From: Ceratopteris richardii
Taxonomy: Eukaryota > Streptophyta > Polypodiopsida > Polypodiales > Pteridaceae
Direction: 5' to 3'
Assembly: GCA_020310875.1 (NCBI GenBank)
Contig: CM035420.1
Span: 185,541,380 to 185,605,379 of the forward strand
Length of the DNA stretch: 64,000 bases
In this document: positions 9,911-21,448 of the stretch, in pieces
How the letters are laid out: every line of letters starts with the position of its first letter
Numbering within the stretch: position 1 is the first letter of the stretch
Made by a program: the position numbers and the translations under genes
The notes under the pieces: generated by a model
Databases searched by the model: none
What the model was told of the DNA's origin: nothing
Seen by the model: only the letters and a program-made list of their open reading frames with translations

Positions 9911-11473
9911 ATGGCGTTGTTCGAGGCATTGCATAACGGCCTTTCTGTGCTTGAGCCTCACGGAGGGGGAGTGGAGGCTTCTACCAACCCTCACATCCAG
10001 CCAGGTCACTATATCAGCCACATGCAGCAAGATTTACATCTTGGTAAAGCTTCTGATGACTTTCCGGAGCTACAGCAGAGTACGGGCAAGTCTTCCCCCC
10101 CCCCGCCCCAAAAAAACCTACGCCGAGTCTGTTAAAGCTACTGGTAACCTTTCGAATGTCATGTTTGACATCAAGCAAACAAAAGGTAACTTCACTCCAT
10201 TGTTTCCCCTTTGTAAAGAAACAAACAAGGGAGAGGATAACCCACACGAACTGTACATCGACAGTGAAGATAGTGATGAAGATGAGGATGCCATCATTAT
10301 TGACAGAACCTCATTGGATAATTGGCATGACCAACTCACGGATAGGTAGTGATTGGGCTCTGTCATGGGCCTAGGCCAGCTTAGGAGGTGTTGAAATCTT
10401 GGTTCAAAGCTCACTGGGAAACTAGGGGGCTTTTTGTCAAGCATGTTCAATATTGTCCCAATAACTACTTTCTGTTTTTATTTGAAGACTCAAATAGTGC
10501 TATGCAAGTGGTCAGTGAAGGCCAGTGGCTTATTCGTAATACTCCTGTGTCTTTCTTTAAGTGGTTTATAGGGTTTAACCCTAAGGGCCCTAAGCCCACC
10601 AAGATTCCAGTGTGGGTCGAATTCCCTGATCTGCCCTTTGACTTTTACCCTTGGGTCGAAAATCTTGGCAATATGGTCGGTGAAGTGCTGGGACAGAAAT
10701 CTAGAAACTCTATCATCAACCCTAAGCGGGATCCTCAAGTCCTTATTGAAGTGGACACGTCCAAAGATATTAAAACCCACCTCATCATCAAAGATTCCAT
10801 AGGCAAAAAACTTCACACCCAGAAGGTTATTTACAGGAACCTTCCTAACGCCTGTTAGAACTACTATAAACAAGGACATCTTATCAAAGACTGCCCTCTT
10901 ATCAAGGAACAAGTGGACCAAGCTGTGAATGAAACCCAAAATGTTAATGGTAAGGAGGCTTAGGCTGTTCAGGATGCTTTGAAACCGCAGGGGAAAAAAA
11001 CGGCTTATAAAAACAAAAAGAAGGCTGTAAAATTGGGCAATATGTATGATATCCTGCTAGAAGATGTTTTTAATCCTTATGATAGTACAAGTAACCCTGA
11101 GAAAGGCCATGATGGCACAGGTACAAAGGAGAACATAGACCCTAGTACCCTTCTTGCAAGTTCCAGCAAGGGGACTACTTTGGCTCCTACGGAATCACCT
11201 AAGCAAAACATGAATAACTCCGAATGGTCATTAGTAGGAAAGAAAAATAGAGTGATTTCCCCTCCTGCTGCATTCCATGGTGTCTCTAACTCCTCTGGTG
11301 ATCTTTCTGTTTCCCAGGTTCACTCACCAAAAGGCATACCTTCTGAAGATTTTATTCAAGAAATGGATGCCATGGATCAGGATAAAATGGAAAACATGGA
11401 TGAGGGTATTGCACTAACGAGGTTGTACAAATGTTTCAGGAAATTGCTGATTCCAGGGCATTGTCCATCATAG
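9911..11473 (+). pseudogene. L1 ORF1: DUF4283-like RNA-binding protein
   Basis: Starts M-A-L-F-E-A-L near 9,911. The frame shifts in a C-rich run near 10,095-10,110 and resumes as Y-A-E-S-V-K; the next stop is near 10,347, and the core W-F-K-A-H-W...F-L-F-L-F-E-D...E-G-Q-W-L-I-R (10,388-10,540) matches the plant DUF4283 fold of L1 ORF1 proteins. P-V-W-V-E-F-P-D-L-P follows. A zinc knuckle is present near 10,850-10,895, but a stop lies within it and the second Cys is Tyr (C-x2-Y-x3-G-H-x4-C). The tail to 11,473 is Lys/Ser-rich. ORF1 proteins package L1 RNA. At least one shift and three stops make this copy dead. Confidence 0.85.
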
Positions 11474-11589
11474 CCAAACCCAAAAGAAAAGAAGTTGAGG
11501 TCTTCCCTTTCAGCTTCAAAGCCTACAAAGAATAGCAGGAAGTAACTTTTGGTTTCCTTTTAGTTGGGTGTGTTCTTTTTCTGTTTTCT

Positions 11590-14500
11590 ATGACTAACAT
11601 TTCTATTTGTTCTTGCAACATCAAAGGGATCACTGACCCTGTTAGATCCAAGATGCTCAACATTTGGTTTTCTAATCTCCCTTAGTTGCCTGATGTCATC
11701 TATCTTCAGGAGTTGAAAGTGGGTGGGGAGGCTCTGCAATTTAACCTTAAAAGGGTTTCCCCCAGCTATAAATGGTTTTTTACTAATCACTGTGCTGGTA
11801 AAGGTGGTAGTGCCATTGGTGTTTCTCCTCAAATCATGCATGCTTTTGCCTCCTGGTCTATTAGTGATTCTGGTCAATGGTGTTCTGTCTTGCTTGGTAA
11901 TCCTTTTGACATCACTGTTATTTCTGTCTATGCTGCTAATAACGATGTTGGGCGTACTGTCTATTGGAATGAGCTAAATTTTTTGCAAGGTCCGACCATT
12001 GTAATAGGCGATTTTAACATGGTGACTGACATTAAGGATAGATGGGAAGACAAGGGAAAAGTAATCAAAGGATCTGAAAAAGATGCTTGGTTTAAATTAT
12101 GTAACTCTTTTGGAGCTCATTGATTCGTCCAGGTCTTCTGGTATGACATGGTCCAATAAGCAGAAAGGTAATGCCTACACAGCTGCCAGGCTAGACAGAT
12201 GTTATACTAGCATCCCCTTTGTCCAGGGTTGTTGGGATATAGATATCAAAGTTGACCCTTCCCTGCTCATGTCCGACCATAAACCTCTTATGGTGCCCTT
12301 TAAAAAAGGTAACCCTAAGCTGAGGTCTGGTTGGACTCACATAGACTGTAATTTCCTTAAGCTCCCTAGCACTTTAACCCAGGTCAAGGATATTTTCATC
12401 CGTAATTTCGAGCAATTCAGCTCTCCTAGTTCTGCTTGGCTCAATTCGGTCAAAGAGATTCAGCAATTGTTCTACCACCTGAAGACCTTAGCTAGAACCA
12501 TAAGGGCCAAAAGAAGACAAACCCTCATCGATTGTTTGGTCCATCTGGAAGCTAACTCTCAAGAATATCATGATCTTTCCTTGAGGTTGTGCAAAGAGAG
12601 ATATCTGGGAGCGAGTTATTCCCTTGCTTCTTCTAAAGAATTTTGGAGTGAGAAGATTGACAGGAATAACAACTACATGTTTTCTATGATGAAAAAACAA
12701 AAAGCTAGGGACTTTATCCCTCCTCTGATAAAGAAAAATGGTGGTCATACTACTAACATTCAGGAGGCTTCACAAGATGCCAAGAGCTTCTTTATGGATG
12801 TTTTCTCTGGTACTCCCAAGTGGGGGGAGGACATCTAGAGGGCCAGAGCTACTATTGCATTGAAAAGGAAAAAAATGATTCTTAAAAGCCTGAGAGCTAT
12901 TCTGGACCTGCCCCTCACTGGCGGTGAGATCAAAGAAACCATCCATAAATTGAAACCCTATAAATCTCCGGGGATTGATGGATTGCCCAATGAGTTTTTT
13001 ATGATGCTTAGTGATTTTCTCACTCCTTACATTTTGCAGATTTGGGAAGAAGTAGCTGGTAAAGGGTATCTCCCTTCTAACATCAACACTGGAGTGATCA
13101 AACTTATTCATAAGAGAGGCAGCAAGGAAGACCTCAACAATTGGAGACCCATAACCTGCTTGAATACTATCTACAAAATTTTCTCTTCCACCATTGCTAG
13201 AAGACTTAGCCCTTTGATGAGATTCTTTATCCTCCCTAAGCAGAAAGGTTTTATCAAGGGTAGATTCATTCTAGATGCAATAATCTCCTATGGGAAGGCA
13301 TGGATTATGCCTTGGAAAGTGATCAGGATTATTTCTTTCTTAAAATTGACTTTGATAAGGCTTATGATAGAATAGAATGGGACTTTATCCTTCAATCTAT
13401 GCATGATATGGGTCTTGGGAGAAAATTCATCAATTTTGTTAGCACTCTTTTCGGTAATGCCTTTTCTAGGGTGGCAATAAATGGGCACCTATCTGACCCC
13501 TTCAAATTGTCCAGATCTATTAGGCAAGGATGCCCCCTAGCCCCCCTCTTGTTTGCTATTGCTAGTGACTCCTTAGGTTGGTTGGTCAAGGATGCTTTGG
13601 AGAGAGGTATGATTAAAGGTATTGAAATTCTTAACTCCCCTTTCTCCCTTTGCTTACAAATGTTTGCAAATGATACGAATGTTGTCCTTAAAGCTGACAA
13701 TGACTCTTTAAATGTTTTTCTTGAATGTCTGGATTTTTTTGTGTTGCCAGTGGCTCTAAAGTCAACCATAGTAAAACTGGTTTCAAAGCCTCTTATAACA
13801 CTATTCTTGGCAGTATTACCAGACTTGGGTGTAATGTTATCAAAGATGATGAAGTCTTCAGGCTGCTTGGCATACCAATGGGTTTCAATATCTCTCTGAC
13901 CCAAAGATGGGATTGGGTTATTGAAAAGTTTAAAAAGCATTTATTTTTTTGGTATGATTCTCATAGATCTCTTGCCCATAGATGTTTTATTCTTGATCAC
14001 TATGTTCTTCCTAAACTTGTTTTCTTCTTAGCTTGCTTGTCTCCCTCCAAAAAGCAGGTGGATTAGGCTATTTCTCTGGCCAAGAGGTTTCTTTGGGGAG
14101 GTAACTCTCTCCACCAAAAAGTTGCCAAAATTTCTTGGGACATATGCTGCCTCCCAAAATCCCAAGGTGGGTTGGGGATCATATGCCCCACCAAAATGGC
14201 TGATAATCTTGCTGCTAAGTGGATCCTTAGAAGTATTGACTCAACTGATGTTTGGGTTGTTCTTATTCAGAGAAACCTTTCTAAATTCTACATCTCTAAT
14301 TATAAGGCTTGGAATAACATCAATCTTTGGGATATTATAGTTTCCCCTATACCCATAATTGCTGTTGGTAGTCGGCTTGTTAACAGGTTCTGGAATGCCT
14401 GGTTTAGAGCCAAAATTGGTTTTACTCCTAAAGGGGAGTTGAGCAGTTCCTCTAAGTTTTTTTTGCAGGAATCTCCTTGGTTTGGCTAGATCTTACTCAC

Positions 14501-15313
14501 AATGGGGAGGTAATGTCTGAGCAAGAGCTTCTTAACCATTCTGACATCTTTGCTTCCTATATGCAGGTCTTAGAGGCCCACAAACTGATGCTGGTGGAGA
14601 AGCTGGATGGAAGTCATAGGAAGAAGGTCAACCTTGCTAGAGTTGCTGGTTGCATTCTCAAAGAGTTTAAGAAGTCAAAAGGCAGAATAAACCAAATTGT
14701 GCCCAAGCTCAATAGCACATGGTCCTGTAATTGGAATGATAAACGGTGGGCTTACAGGTTTAAATCTTTGTGGGTCTTCCCAGATCACATCAAGCAATCT
14801 TATCTTCAATGGTTAATGCTTCATAATGGTCTGTGGATTGGTCCCAGAGTCAAGAAAATTATAATTAATGGAGGACTTTGTACCTTCTGTGGAAAGGAGG
14901 AAGATGTTATTCATCTGTTCTTTGATTGTACTCATGCTAAGAAGTATTGGGCCATTGTTGAATCATATCTCTCATCCAGAGGGTACCAGGGTCTCAGCCA
15001 GGATTCTACCATCATTGGCTGCTGCAGAACTATGGATATCTTATTATGGAACATTTGGAGAGGCCATATTCTATGGCATATCTGGTGCAACAGGAATAAT
15101 AGGGTTTTTTGTAATGGTAATAGGAATTTCTTGAATTCTCTGACTAGAACTCTTAAGAAATCCACTGACAAATGTATTCAATGTATCTCTAGACCATCTA
15201 ACCACAAGGAGAGTATCCTTGAACTTGTAAAAGCCTATAAATTCTCCAAATGGAGGAGCATTTTAGCCACTGTTTACTCAGCCCAAAGGCTTGACATGGT
15301 CTCTTTCTTGTAA
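11590..15313 (+). pseudogene. L1 ORF2: endonuclease, reverse transcriptase, zf-RVT
   Basis: Starts M-T-N-I-S-I-C-S-C-N-I-K-G near 11,590. Endonuclease motifs: Q-E-L-K near 11,700, G-D-F-N-M near 12,008, L-D-R-C-Y near 12,192 and S-D-H-K-P near 12,270. RT motifs: K-S-P-G-I-D-G-L-P near 12,964, W-R-P-I-T-C near 13,142, K-G-F-I-K-G-R near 13,245, K-I-D-F-D-K-A-Y-D near 13,345 and R-Q-G-C-P-L-A-P near 13,520. The F-A-D-D motif reads F-A-N-D near 13,665, losing the first catalytic Asp. A zf-RVT C-x2-C-x7-H-x4-C module lies at about 14,880-14,935. In-frame stops occur near 11,683, 12,836 and 14,064, and shifts near 12,100, 13,285, 13,740, 14,160 and 14,480. ORF2 drives target-primed reverse transcription in live copies. 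Confidence 0.9.
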
Positions 15314-15395
15314 TCCCAGGGTGCTTGTGGCTCTTGCCCCTTGCACAGTTTGTACAGTCTTCCTTTAATATAATTTTCCTGCTTTAAAAAAAAAA

Positions 15396-15410
15396 AACCC
15401 TGAGTTTAAG
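15396..15410. repeat. L1 target-site duplication, right copy
   Basis: Exact second copy of aaccctgagtttaag. Its first two A residues cannot be told apart from the poly-A tail. Confidence 0.92.
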
Positions 15411-15610
15411 TTTGGAAGAACAACTATAGAAAGTGAATGGGCATAGTATCTCCGAGAGTCCCTTATCCTATAGAACACGGCTCATATGAGAGTTTTTACA
15501 ATGGCTCGAAGGTAACATGTGAATTGACTCAAGACTCAACTAGTCGACCTAGCATGCGTGGACATAAATGCACTGTTTGTTGCATGTCCAAATGTAACTA
15601 GTTATGTATC
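15411..15610. other. Flanking DNA between L1 and copia fragment
   Basis: Continuation of the pre-insertion DNA that precedes the L1 at 9,711. No ORF or repeat was recognised. The word cataaatgcact occurs here (about 15,552) and also before the L1 (about 9,675). Confidence 0.4.
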
Positions 15611-16520
15611 ATTGCTTCGAGAATAGCCTTGAAATATCATAAAAGCATCAAACTTTTCGTACCATTGTCTAGGGGACTGTTTAAGTCCATATAAGCTCTT
15701 CTTGAGCCTACAAACTAGACTTTCTTTGCCAATAACTACATAACCCTATGGTTGTTCCATGTAGATCTCATCGATAAGATCTCCATGCAAGAAAGCAATT
15801 TTCACATCCATTTGGACTAGATCTAAGTCCTCCATTGCAACAAATCCAAGCTACATGTGCAATGTAGTCATCTTGACTACTGGTGAGAAGATTTCCTCGA
15901 AATCAACACCATGTTGTTGCTTGAAACCCTTTGCAACAAGTCATGCTTTATACTTTGGAGAAGCACTTTGTGATGTGAATTTCAACTTATATACCCATTT
16001 ACATGGTAAAGCTTTCGTGCCCTTTGGCAAAGGGCAAAGGTACTAAATACCAAGTACCATTCTTGTGAATAGAATTCAATTCTCTCCTCATGGTACATTT
16101 CCACTTGACATGATCCTCTCTCTGCATAGCCTCTTTGTAGCAAGAAGGCTCACCAACATTTGTAAGCGTAACAAATTAATCCAAACATGGTATATATCCA
16201 TTAGGTTGATGCAAGACATGTGTAGAACATCTCAATGGTTGCTGAACAGGAACATTTGTAGACTGATTTAATTGGACATTCTCCTAAACATCCTTATGTG
16301 TAGAATTTTGATGCATACTAATTGGAGGATCAATATCCTCAAACACCGCTCTTCTCACTTCAACCTCCGTAATTGGTTGTTTATGCATCATAGACTCATT
16401 GAAAATGACATCACTACTTCTGATCACTGATCGTGTTTCAGAATCCCATAAGCAATATCGAAATCGGCATCTCATCCATATCCAAGAAAAATGCATTTCT
16501 TTGACTTATGGTCTAGCTTT
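15611..16520 (-). mobile_element. Copia relic fragment (RT to integrase end)
   Basis: About 0.9 kb of minus-strand sequence closely resembles part of the pol region of element H (corresponding to about 22,462-23,360), covering the RT start and the segment between integrase and RT. There are no LTRs. It is an old, broken fragment with several breaks; the same family, but a separate copy from H. Confidence 0.85.
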
Positions 16521-16699
16521 ATGCATGGGTAAATCCATTGAAAACATAGTCGAAAGTATTTATGTGCTTCAAACAGTTTCTCGTTCTAGCTGAAAATCTT
16601 TCAGCATGTAAAATGAGCACCCTTTGCAAGAGACTAACAAAATGTGACCACCACGTGCTAGAGAGATGACTCTCCTCCCAACCACATGCCTATATATAT

Positions 16700-16937
16700 A
16701 GCTCCATCCAAGGGATTTCCTTCTTCGACAGGTGGATTCTAACCATCCATGTGTCGGCCATGTAACTACATGTGCACCAAGTGTCCTAGTTAACTCGTGT
16801 TAACTCAAGTGATGCTTCTAGAAGGCTCTAGATCTCTTTGGGCAAAATACTCTCCCCATGTACCCCATGGGGATTGAACCTAAGACCTACTCCATCACAC
16901 CCTTGAGACTTAACCACTAAGCTAAGTGGATCACTTT
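16700..16937 (-). mobile_element. tRNA-derived SINE-like element with A and B boxes
   Basis: Read on the minus strand, tagcttagtgg (16,914-16,924) matches the Pol III A box and ggttcaatccc (16,870-16,880) the B box, about 33 bp apart, as in tRNA-derived SINEs. The segment between them cannot fold into a proper anticodon arm, so this is not a tRNA gene. The 5' end is probably near 16,935. The 3' end is uncertain; the body may reach about 16,700. No clean target duplication was found. Confidence 0.6.
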
Positions 16938-16944
16938 TTTACAA

Positions 16945-18050
16945 GAGCACATTACCTCCTAGTAAGTCTAGACTGGAGATCTTTAGTCATACACACAGGT
17001 GACCAAATGGTGTTCGATTTTAGATCCGTCTGAATTGGTCAGCTCCTTAGATCATAAAATTAATTTATTACATTCTTCCCCCTTGGAAAAAAGATTTTGG
17101 TCCTCGAAAAAAGAGCTATATAAATACTTTAGGCAATTCTCGAGCTTGATGCTCTAAAAACCGGAAGAACATGTTTCATCTTTGTGGTGGGATCCTTACC
17201 CAAATGATTCAAAACACCATATTGCTTTGTAATTTGATGAACTAGTCAAAGTACAAAGTAGTGAATGAATAATAAGGGTGGATCTAAAAACATCCCTAGC
17301 AACTTCATTATTTCTCAATGTGCGATCTAGGCACAGACATATGAAATGGATGAATTACCATTACTAGTCCATTTATGAGCATAATTGGTGCATGGACTCA
17401 GTAACTAAAGGCAAGATTCTTATCCTGATCAAGACTTTGAGAACTCTTGATTCACATGAATTTGATTTGGAAAACTTAAAGTTTGGTTTTCTTAAACATT
17501 GAACTTGGATGTCTGTACTATGGTTTACTTTCAACCAACATTTACTTGATTTTTTCACCCGGCTGGAGGACTACTTTGTCCTTATGGGCTTGAAAATCCT
17601 ATGTAAATTGTAGGAGAAAGTTTTCCATTTACTTTATCAAACGTACTATAACTTTCCAAGTCAAATTCAAAATGAAAATCACCCAACTTAGGACACTATT
17701 TTCAAAGACTTTATCTTTAAGTTCTTGGGAATTGTCAATATGATGAGCAATTCCTAACTTCTTTCTTCTAAAGCTTACTAAAATCTAGAAACTCATTAGA
17801 GTTATCCTAGATAATTGGAAGCAAACTCAAATAAATAAACTTATATTCAAATGGTTCTTGAATAGAACATCTATTTGGGATGTTTAATTTAGTTACCAGG
17901 TTCTAACCGGCTAACCCTGGACTTTTGCAAAAAGAACCAGATAGTGTATCTGAGTCAAATCTAAAAGATTTGAAAAGCAAAAAGAAAGAACGAAAACTCT
18001 GTACAACCAATTCAAACTTTGAAAGATATGTAAACTTGCGAGGAGTCAAT
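16945..18050. other. AT-rich DNA, not resolved
   Basis: About 1.1 kb with no convincing ORF. It lies beyond the integrase fragment of gypsy relic A on that element's 3' side, so it may be decayed 3' region of A. The 61-codon minus-strand frame at 17,373-17,558 shows no recognisable motif. Confidence 0.4.
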
Positions 18051-18840
18051 TTTTGGATGAATCAAGACTTTAGCTTCTCAAAGATCTATTTCAATAACTA
18101 GGAATTCTTTCATCAAAGTCTCTATCATGTTGTTAATGAAGTATGTACCCCGGTCACTCACAATTTCAATGGGTAGTCCAAACCTTGTGAAGATATTCTC
18201 AAAGAGGAACTTGGCGGTGGCTCTTGCATCATTCTTCCAAGTGGCCTTTGCTTCCACCCATTATACTCTTTCTGAGAAACTCTTTAAATACATTAGACAT
18301 CAATCTCTAGAAGGTAGCTGGTGCATTAGTCAATCCAAAAGGCATAACCCTAAAAGCATACACTCCCCATTCAGTGGCAGATGCAGTTTTGTGTTGATCC
18401 TCTGGGGCAATTGCAACTTGGTTATAGCACGAGAATCCATTGAGGAAGCTATACACACCCTATCCAAGAGGTGATCTATAATGGGTAAGGGGTAGTTGTC
18501 TCGAATGGTGGCTGCATTAATCTTTTTGAGGTTGATGCATACCCTAAGCTTCCCTTTTTTCTTTGGCACTACTACCAGAGGTGATACCCATTCAGTGTGT
18601 TCAATTTCATAAATGAATCATGCTACCAATAATTTGTCTATTTCTTCCTTGTTTTTGGTTGAGTACATGTCATTGTATGTGTATAGTCGTTGTTTGGATG
18701 GTTTAGCATCAGGAGTCATGGGAATATGATGGGAACAAATGGAGGGATCCACTCCTTTTAAGTTCTTGTATGTCCAAGCAAATACGTCCCTATACTCTCG
18801 AATCAACTCTATGAGTTCTCGTTCTTTGCTTTCAGACACA
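18050..18840 (-). pseudogene. Gypsy A pol remnants (RT and integrase parts)
   Basis: The frame at 18,618-18,839 carries the stretch before the RT (F-A-W-T-Y-K and G-V-D-P-S-I-C-S-H), and 18,330-18,569 the RT fingers (K-L-R-V-C-I-N-L-K-K-I-N). Farther 3', an integrase core phrase V-S-D-R-G-T-Y-F is readable near 18,130-18,160. These match the order in element C, but most of pol is absent. A fossil with several breaks. Confidence 0.75.
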
Positions 18841-18923
18841 TCTTTTCCTATGAAGGTACATCTCTCCTCTTCTCGTTCTATGGTTATCGTAATTTTTTTA
18901 AGTCTGTTCTTTATTATTGTATG

Positions 18924-20527
18924 CTATTTCCTCTTGTGCTTGTCGTTTAGGCATTTGGATAGCAATCTTCCTTTTCTCCATCTTGTACTTTTTAAAATGT
19001 TCAAGGACCTCAAACTGCTCCTGTGGTACATTCTCTTCTCGCTGATCCCTTCTAAATGGATATCTTCTGGACTTTCTTTTTGTTCTTGGAAAGAATTGTT
19101 TCCGATCTCCGTTTCTTTGTGTTTGTTTTCTAACTGAAGTCCATCTTTGGCTCTTGCTCTTGTAATTGCCTTCAAGGGCACTGTAATTTCTTTGTCACTT
19201 CCTGAAGGCTCTACTACCTCTACTATGTTCACTTGGGTGGTGTGGTTCATTTTGATAGGGTTTTTCGGACAATCCCGAAACAAATGTTCTTTTCCGCAAT
19301 CACTACAATATCCTTCCCAAACCTTCTGAGGTGGTTGATAGGGCAAAGTGCATTCCCTAATGAAATGTTCTCCTCCACAACGGTAGCACGGTCCTCGAGG
19401 GATTGGAGGTCTAATCACTGGTCTAGAAGGTGTCTGAGCTATGGGGTTGGTGTACATTAGGGTCACATATTCAGCTCCATATCCATATGATTGATCATAA
19501 TTATTTTGCCCATATGGATATTGCTCATAGGTTTGCTCATAATTCATAGGGTCCATTTTGTATGAATAATAATTTCCCCAAGTCTGGTCATAGGATTGAT
19601 TGTAGATATCCGTGCCAGTCAAAGGGGTGGTTGGTACTAGTGCTCTCTCTGTGTTTTCTTCAGCTTGGGCCAACTTCACCGGGACTACGTTTTGAGTATG
19701 GGGTGTTGTTGTCCCAAGATTGGCTATGGTGGGTTGTATCTCGAGTATTCATAAGGACATTGATTTGGAGATGTATTCTGGTATGGAGGGTGCCTAGGAA
19801 ACTCCCTGCCTAGGTCTCTGGCTGGGTATCCATATGGCCTGAATTACGGTGGTTGGACTAGTCTAGGCTGTCTATTTGTAAGGGCAGTTATCAGTGTTGT
19901 GATTGGTATATTTTTGTTCAATACTGCAATATTGGGCTTGATTCTATACTAGTGGATGGTTATATATGTAGGGATTCGATGGAACGATTCCCCTATTGCA
20001 TACGTGAGAGGGATGATCTCCTCCACAATGTACGCACCTTCTTAACATCGGCATTCATAGTGGGGGGTAGGGTAGTTCCTTTGTCCTTGCACTCCTAACT
20101 TTTTAGCCACTAAGTTGGCAATTTCTTCCATGTTATTGCTAGTATTAGCGATGCCGCTGGAACTATCCTCGCTCTTACTCTTGGTGTGGGGAATCCTCAA
20201 GTCTTTCGACAAATTATCTTCCAAATCTATGCATTACTTCAAGCATTCACTCGAGGTTTGGAATCTTTTTACATAGACTAATGTTCTCAGGGATCCATTG
20301 ACTAGGCCTTCTAAGAATAATGAAATCATTTTCTGTTGGGTGGGTCTCTCTTCTATGGGGCATCTGTCTACATATTGCAATTGTACTGACTCCGTAGGAG
20401 ACTGTTTGATGATCAATGATGAAGAATTATTCTTAATGTCTGTCTTAGTGAATTCTTCAATCATTTCCTGAAATACTTGTTCCATAATTAGGAATTGATT
20501 GGGCTCAAGAGGTTGGAACCAATCCAA
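18924..20527 (-). pseudogene. Gypsy A Gag, C-terminal part with zinc knuckles
   Basis: The frame at 18,924-19,679 contains a Tyr/Gln/Asn-rich stretch and then two knuckles, C-Y-R-C-G-G-E-H...C and C-S-D-C-G-K-E-H...C, like the second pair in element C. The frame at 20,234-20,527 matches the central Gag domain (W-F-Q-P-L-E-P and F-T-K-T-D-I). Gag packages genomic RNA and builds the particle in live relatives. Broken. Confidence 0.75.
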
Positions 20528-20998
20528 GCCGTAGGTGTCAACCCAAATGACTCATATTGGATCATAAAATCTTCCTCTTGTTCTGCATGAATCACTTGCT
20601 TGAATTCAGCTATGTGATTATAATGTCCACCGGACCCATCGTAATGAATTCTCATACACTTGGCCACTTGAATTGGTCATAATCTTCTTCTTGGTTTGGG
20701 TGGTCTGGGCCTAACAGGAACTGTTGGATGTCTTACTTGAACTCCAATTCCCCTACCTAAGGGTGGTCTTATAGGCACTGGATTTCTATTCCTAGGCTCT
20801 CCATTGGTTGGGGGTTGATAATTAGGGTTTGCTCTTGGTGTGGGGAACTGAACGTTGGTCCTTGTAGGGATATTTTGTTATCGGTCCTGCTCCGAGTTCT
20901 GATGAGCATGACTTTGGTATGTTCCATGAGGATTCTGGGATGTAGTTCCTTGGTCTCTAGGGGGAAATATGGGAATACCTTGATACTTTAATCGGGCT

Positions 20999-21003
20999 CT
21001 TTC
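20999..21003. repeat. Target duplication of copia H (left)
   Basis: ctttc directly precedes the left LTR and recurs at 27,000-27,004 after the right LTR, giving the 5-bp duplication expected for an LTR element. Confidence 0.88.
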
Positions 21004-21300
21004 TGAAGTATTTCGATGGCGATGCACCGTGCTGCACTCTCCTTCTCGAGAGCTCCATGATGATATGCTCGGAGTTGAAAACCGAGCTCCTGATGCCGCA
21101 CACAGTACTCCGCACAGAGGCTGTAGAATACGCAGAAAACACAGTACACAGGGAGCATGAAGACAGACTTCTTAGGTCTTACAAATGCGGTCGAACTTAC
21201 AGTCCGTGACTGACCAGGCCACTATATGTTTTATTAAAGAACATATACAAAGAAGTGTCCGATGGCCATTTGGCCTTTCACATGGACACTAACGGTAACA
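21004..21300 (-). repeat. Copia H 3' LTR
   Basis: 297 bp, matching 26,703-26,999 at all but 8 positions. On the minus strand it starts TGTTACCGTT after the purine tract and ends CTTCA. Confidence 0.96.
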
Positions 21301-21310
21301 ATCTCCCACT
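21301..21310 (-). promoter_or_regulatory. Copia H polypurine tract
   Basis: On the minus strand agtgggagat abuts the 3' LTR start, the position where plus-strand DNA priming occurs in the family. Confidence 0.75.
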
Positions 21311-21448
21311 AAAGGCCAATATGGCCAGAGTAACTATGGGAGAAAAAAGAAAGAATGATAAAGAATACCTGAGTGTAAGTATACAAACTATACCTCCCAC
21401 CTGATGGGCATGTTACACAGTATACAAGTGACTGCGTAAGATCAAGAA

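Larger units (their letters stand above)
9727..15395 (+). mobile_element. L1-clade LINE, full length in layout, decayed coding
   Basis: About 5.67 kb bounded by an exact 15-bp target duplication and ending in a short poly-A (about 15,386-15,397, overlapping the duplication). It has a ~180-bp 5' region, ORF1 (RNA-binding, DUF4283-like with a C-terminal zinc knuckle) and ORF2 (endonuclease, RT, zf-RVT). Both ORFs carry a few stops and frameshifts, and the RT active site is altered. The exact target duplication shows that the insertion is not ancient. It lies about 320 bp upstream of the UGT start and on the opposite strand. Confidence 0.93.

Noticed and set aside
16860-16937. Functional tRNA gene
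   Set aside because: A and B boxes are present, but no acceptor stem or anticodon arm can be drawn.
17373-18050. Integrase C-terminal or host gene in the AT-rich region
   Set aside because: I tried to read it as a continuation of relic A's integrase; no convincing motif beyond the core phrase near 18,130.
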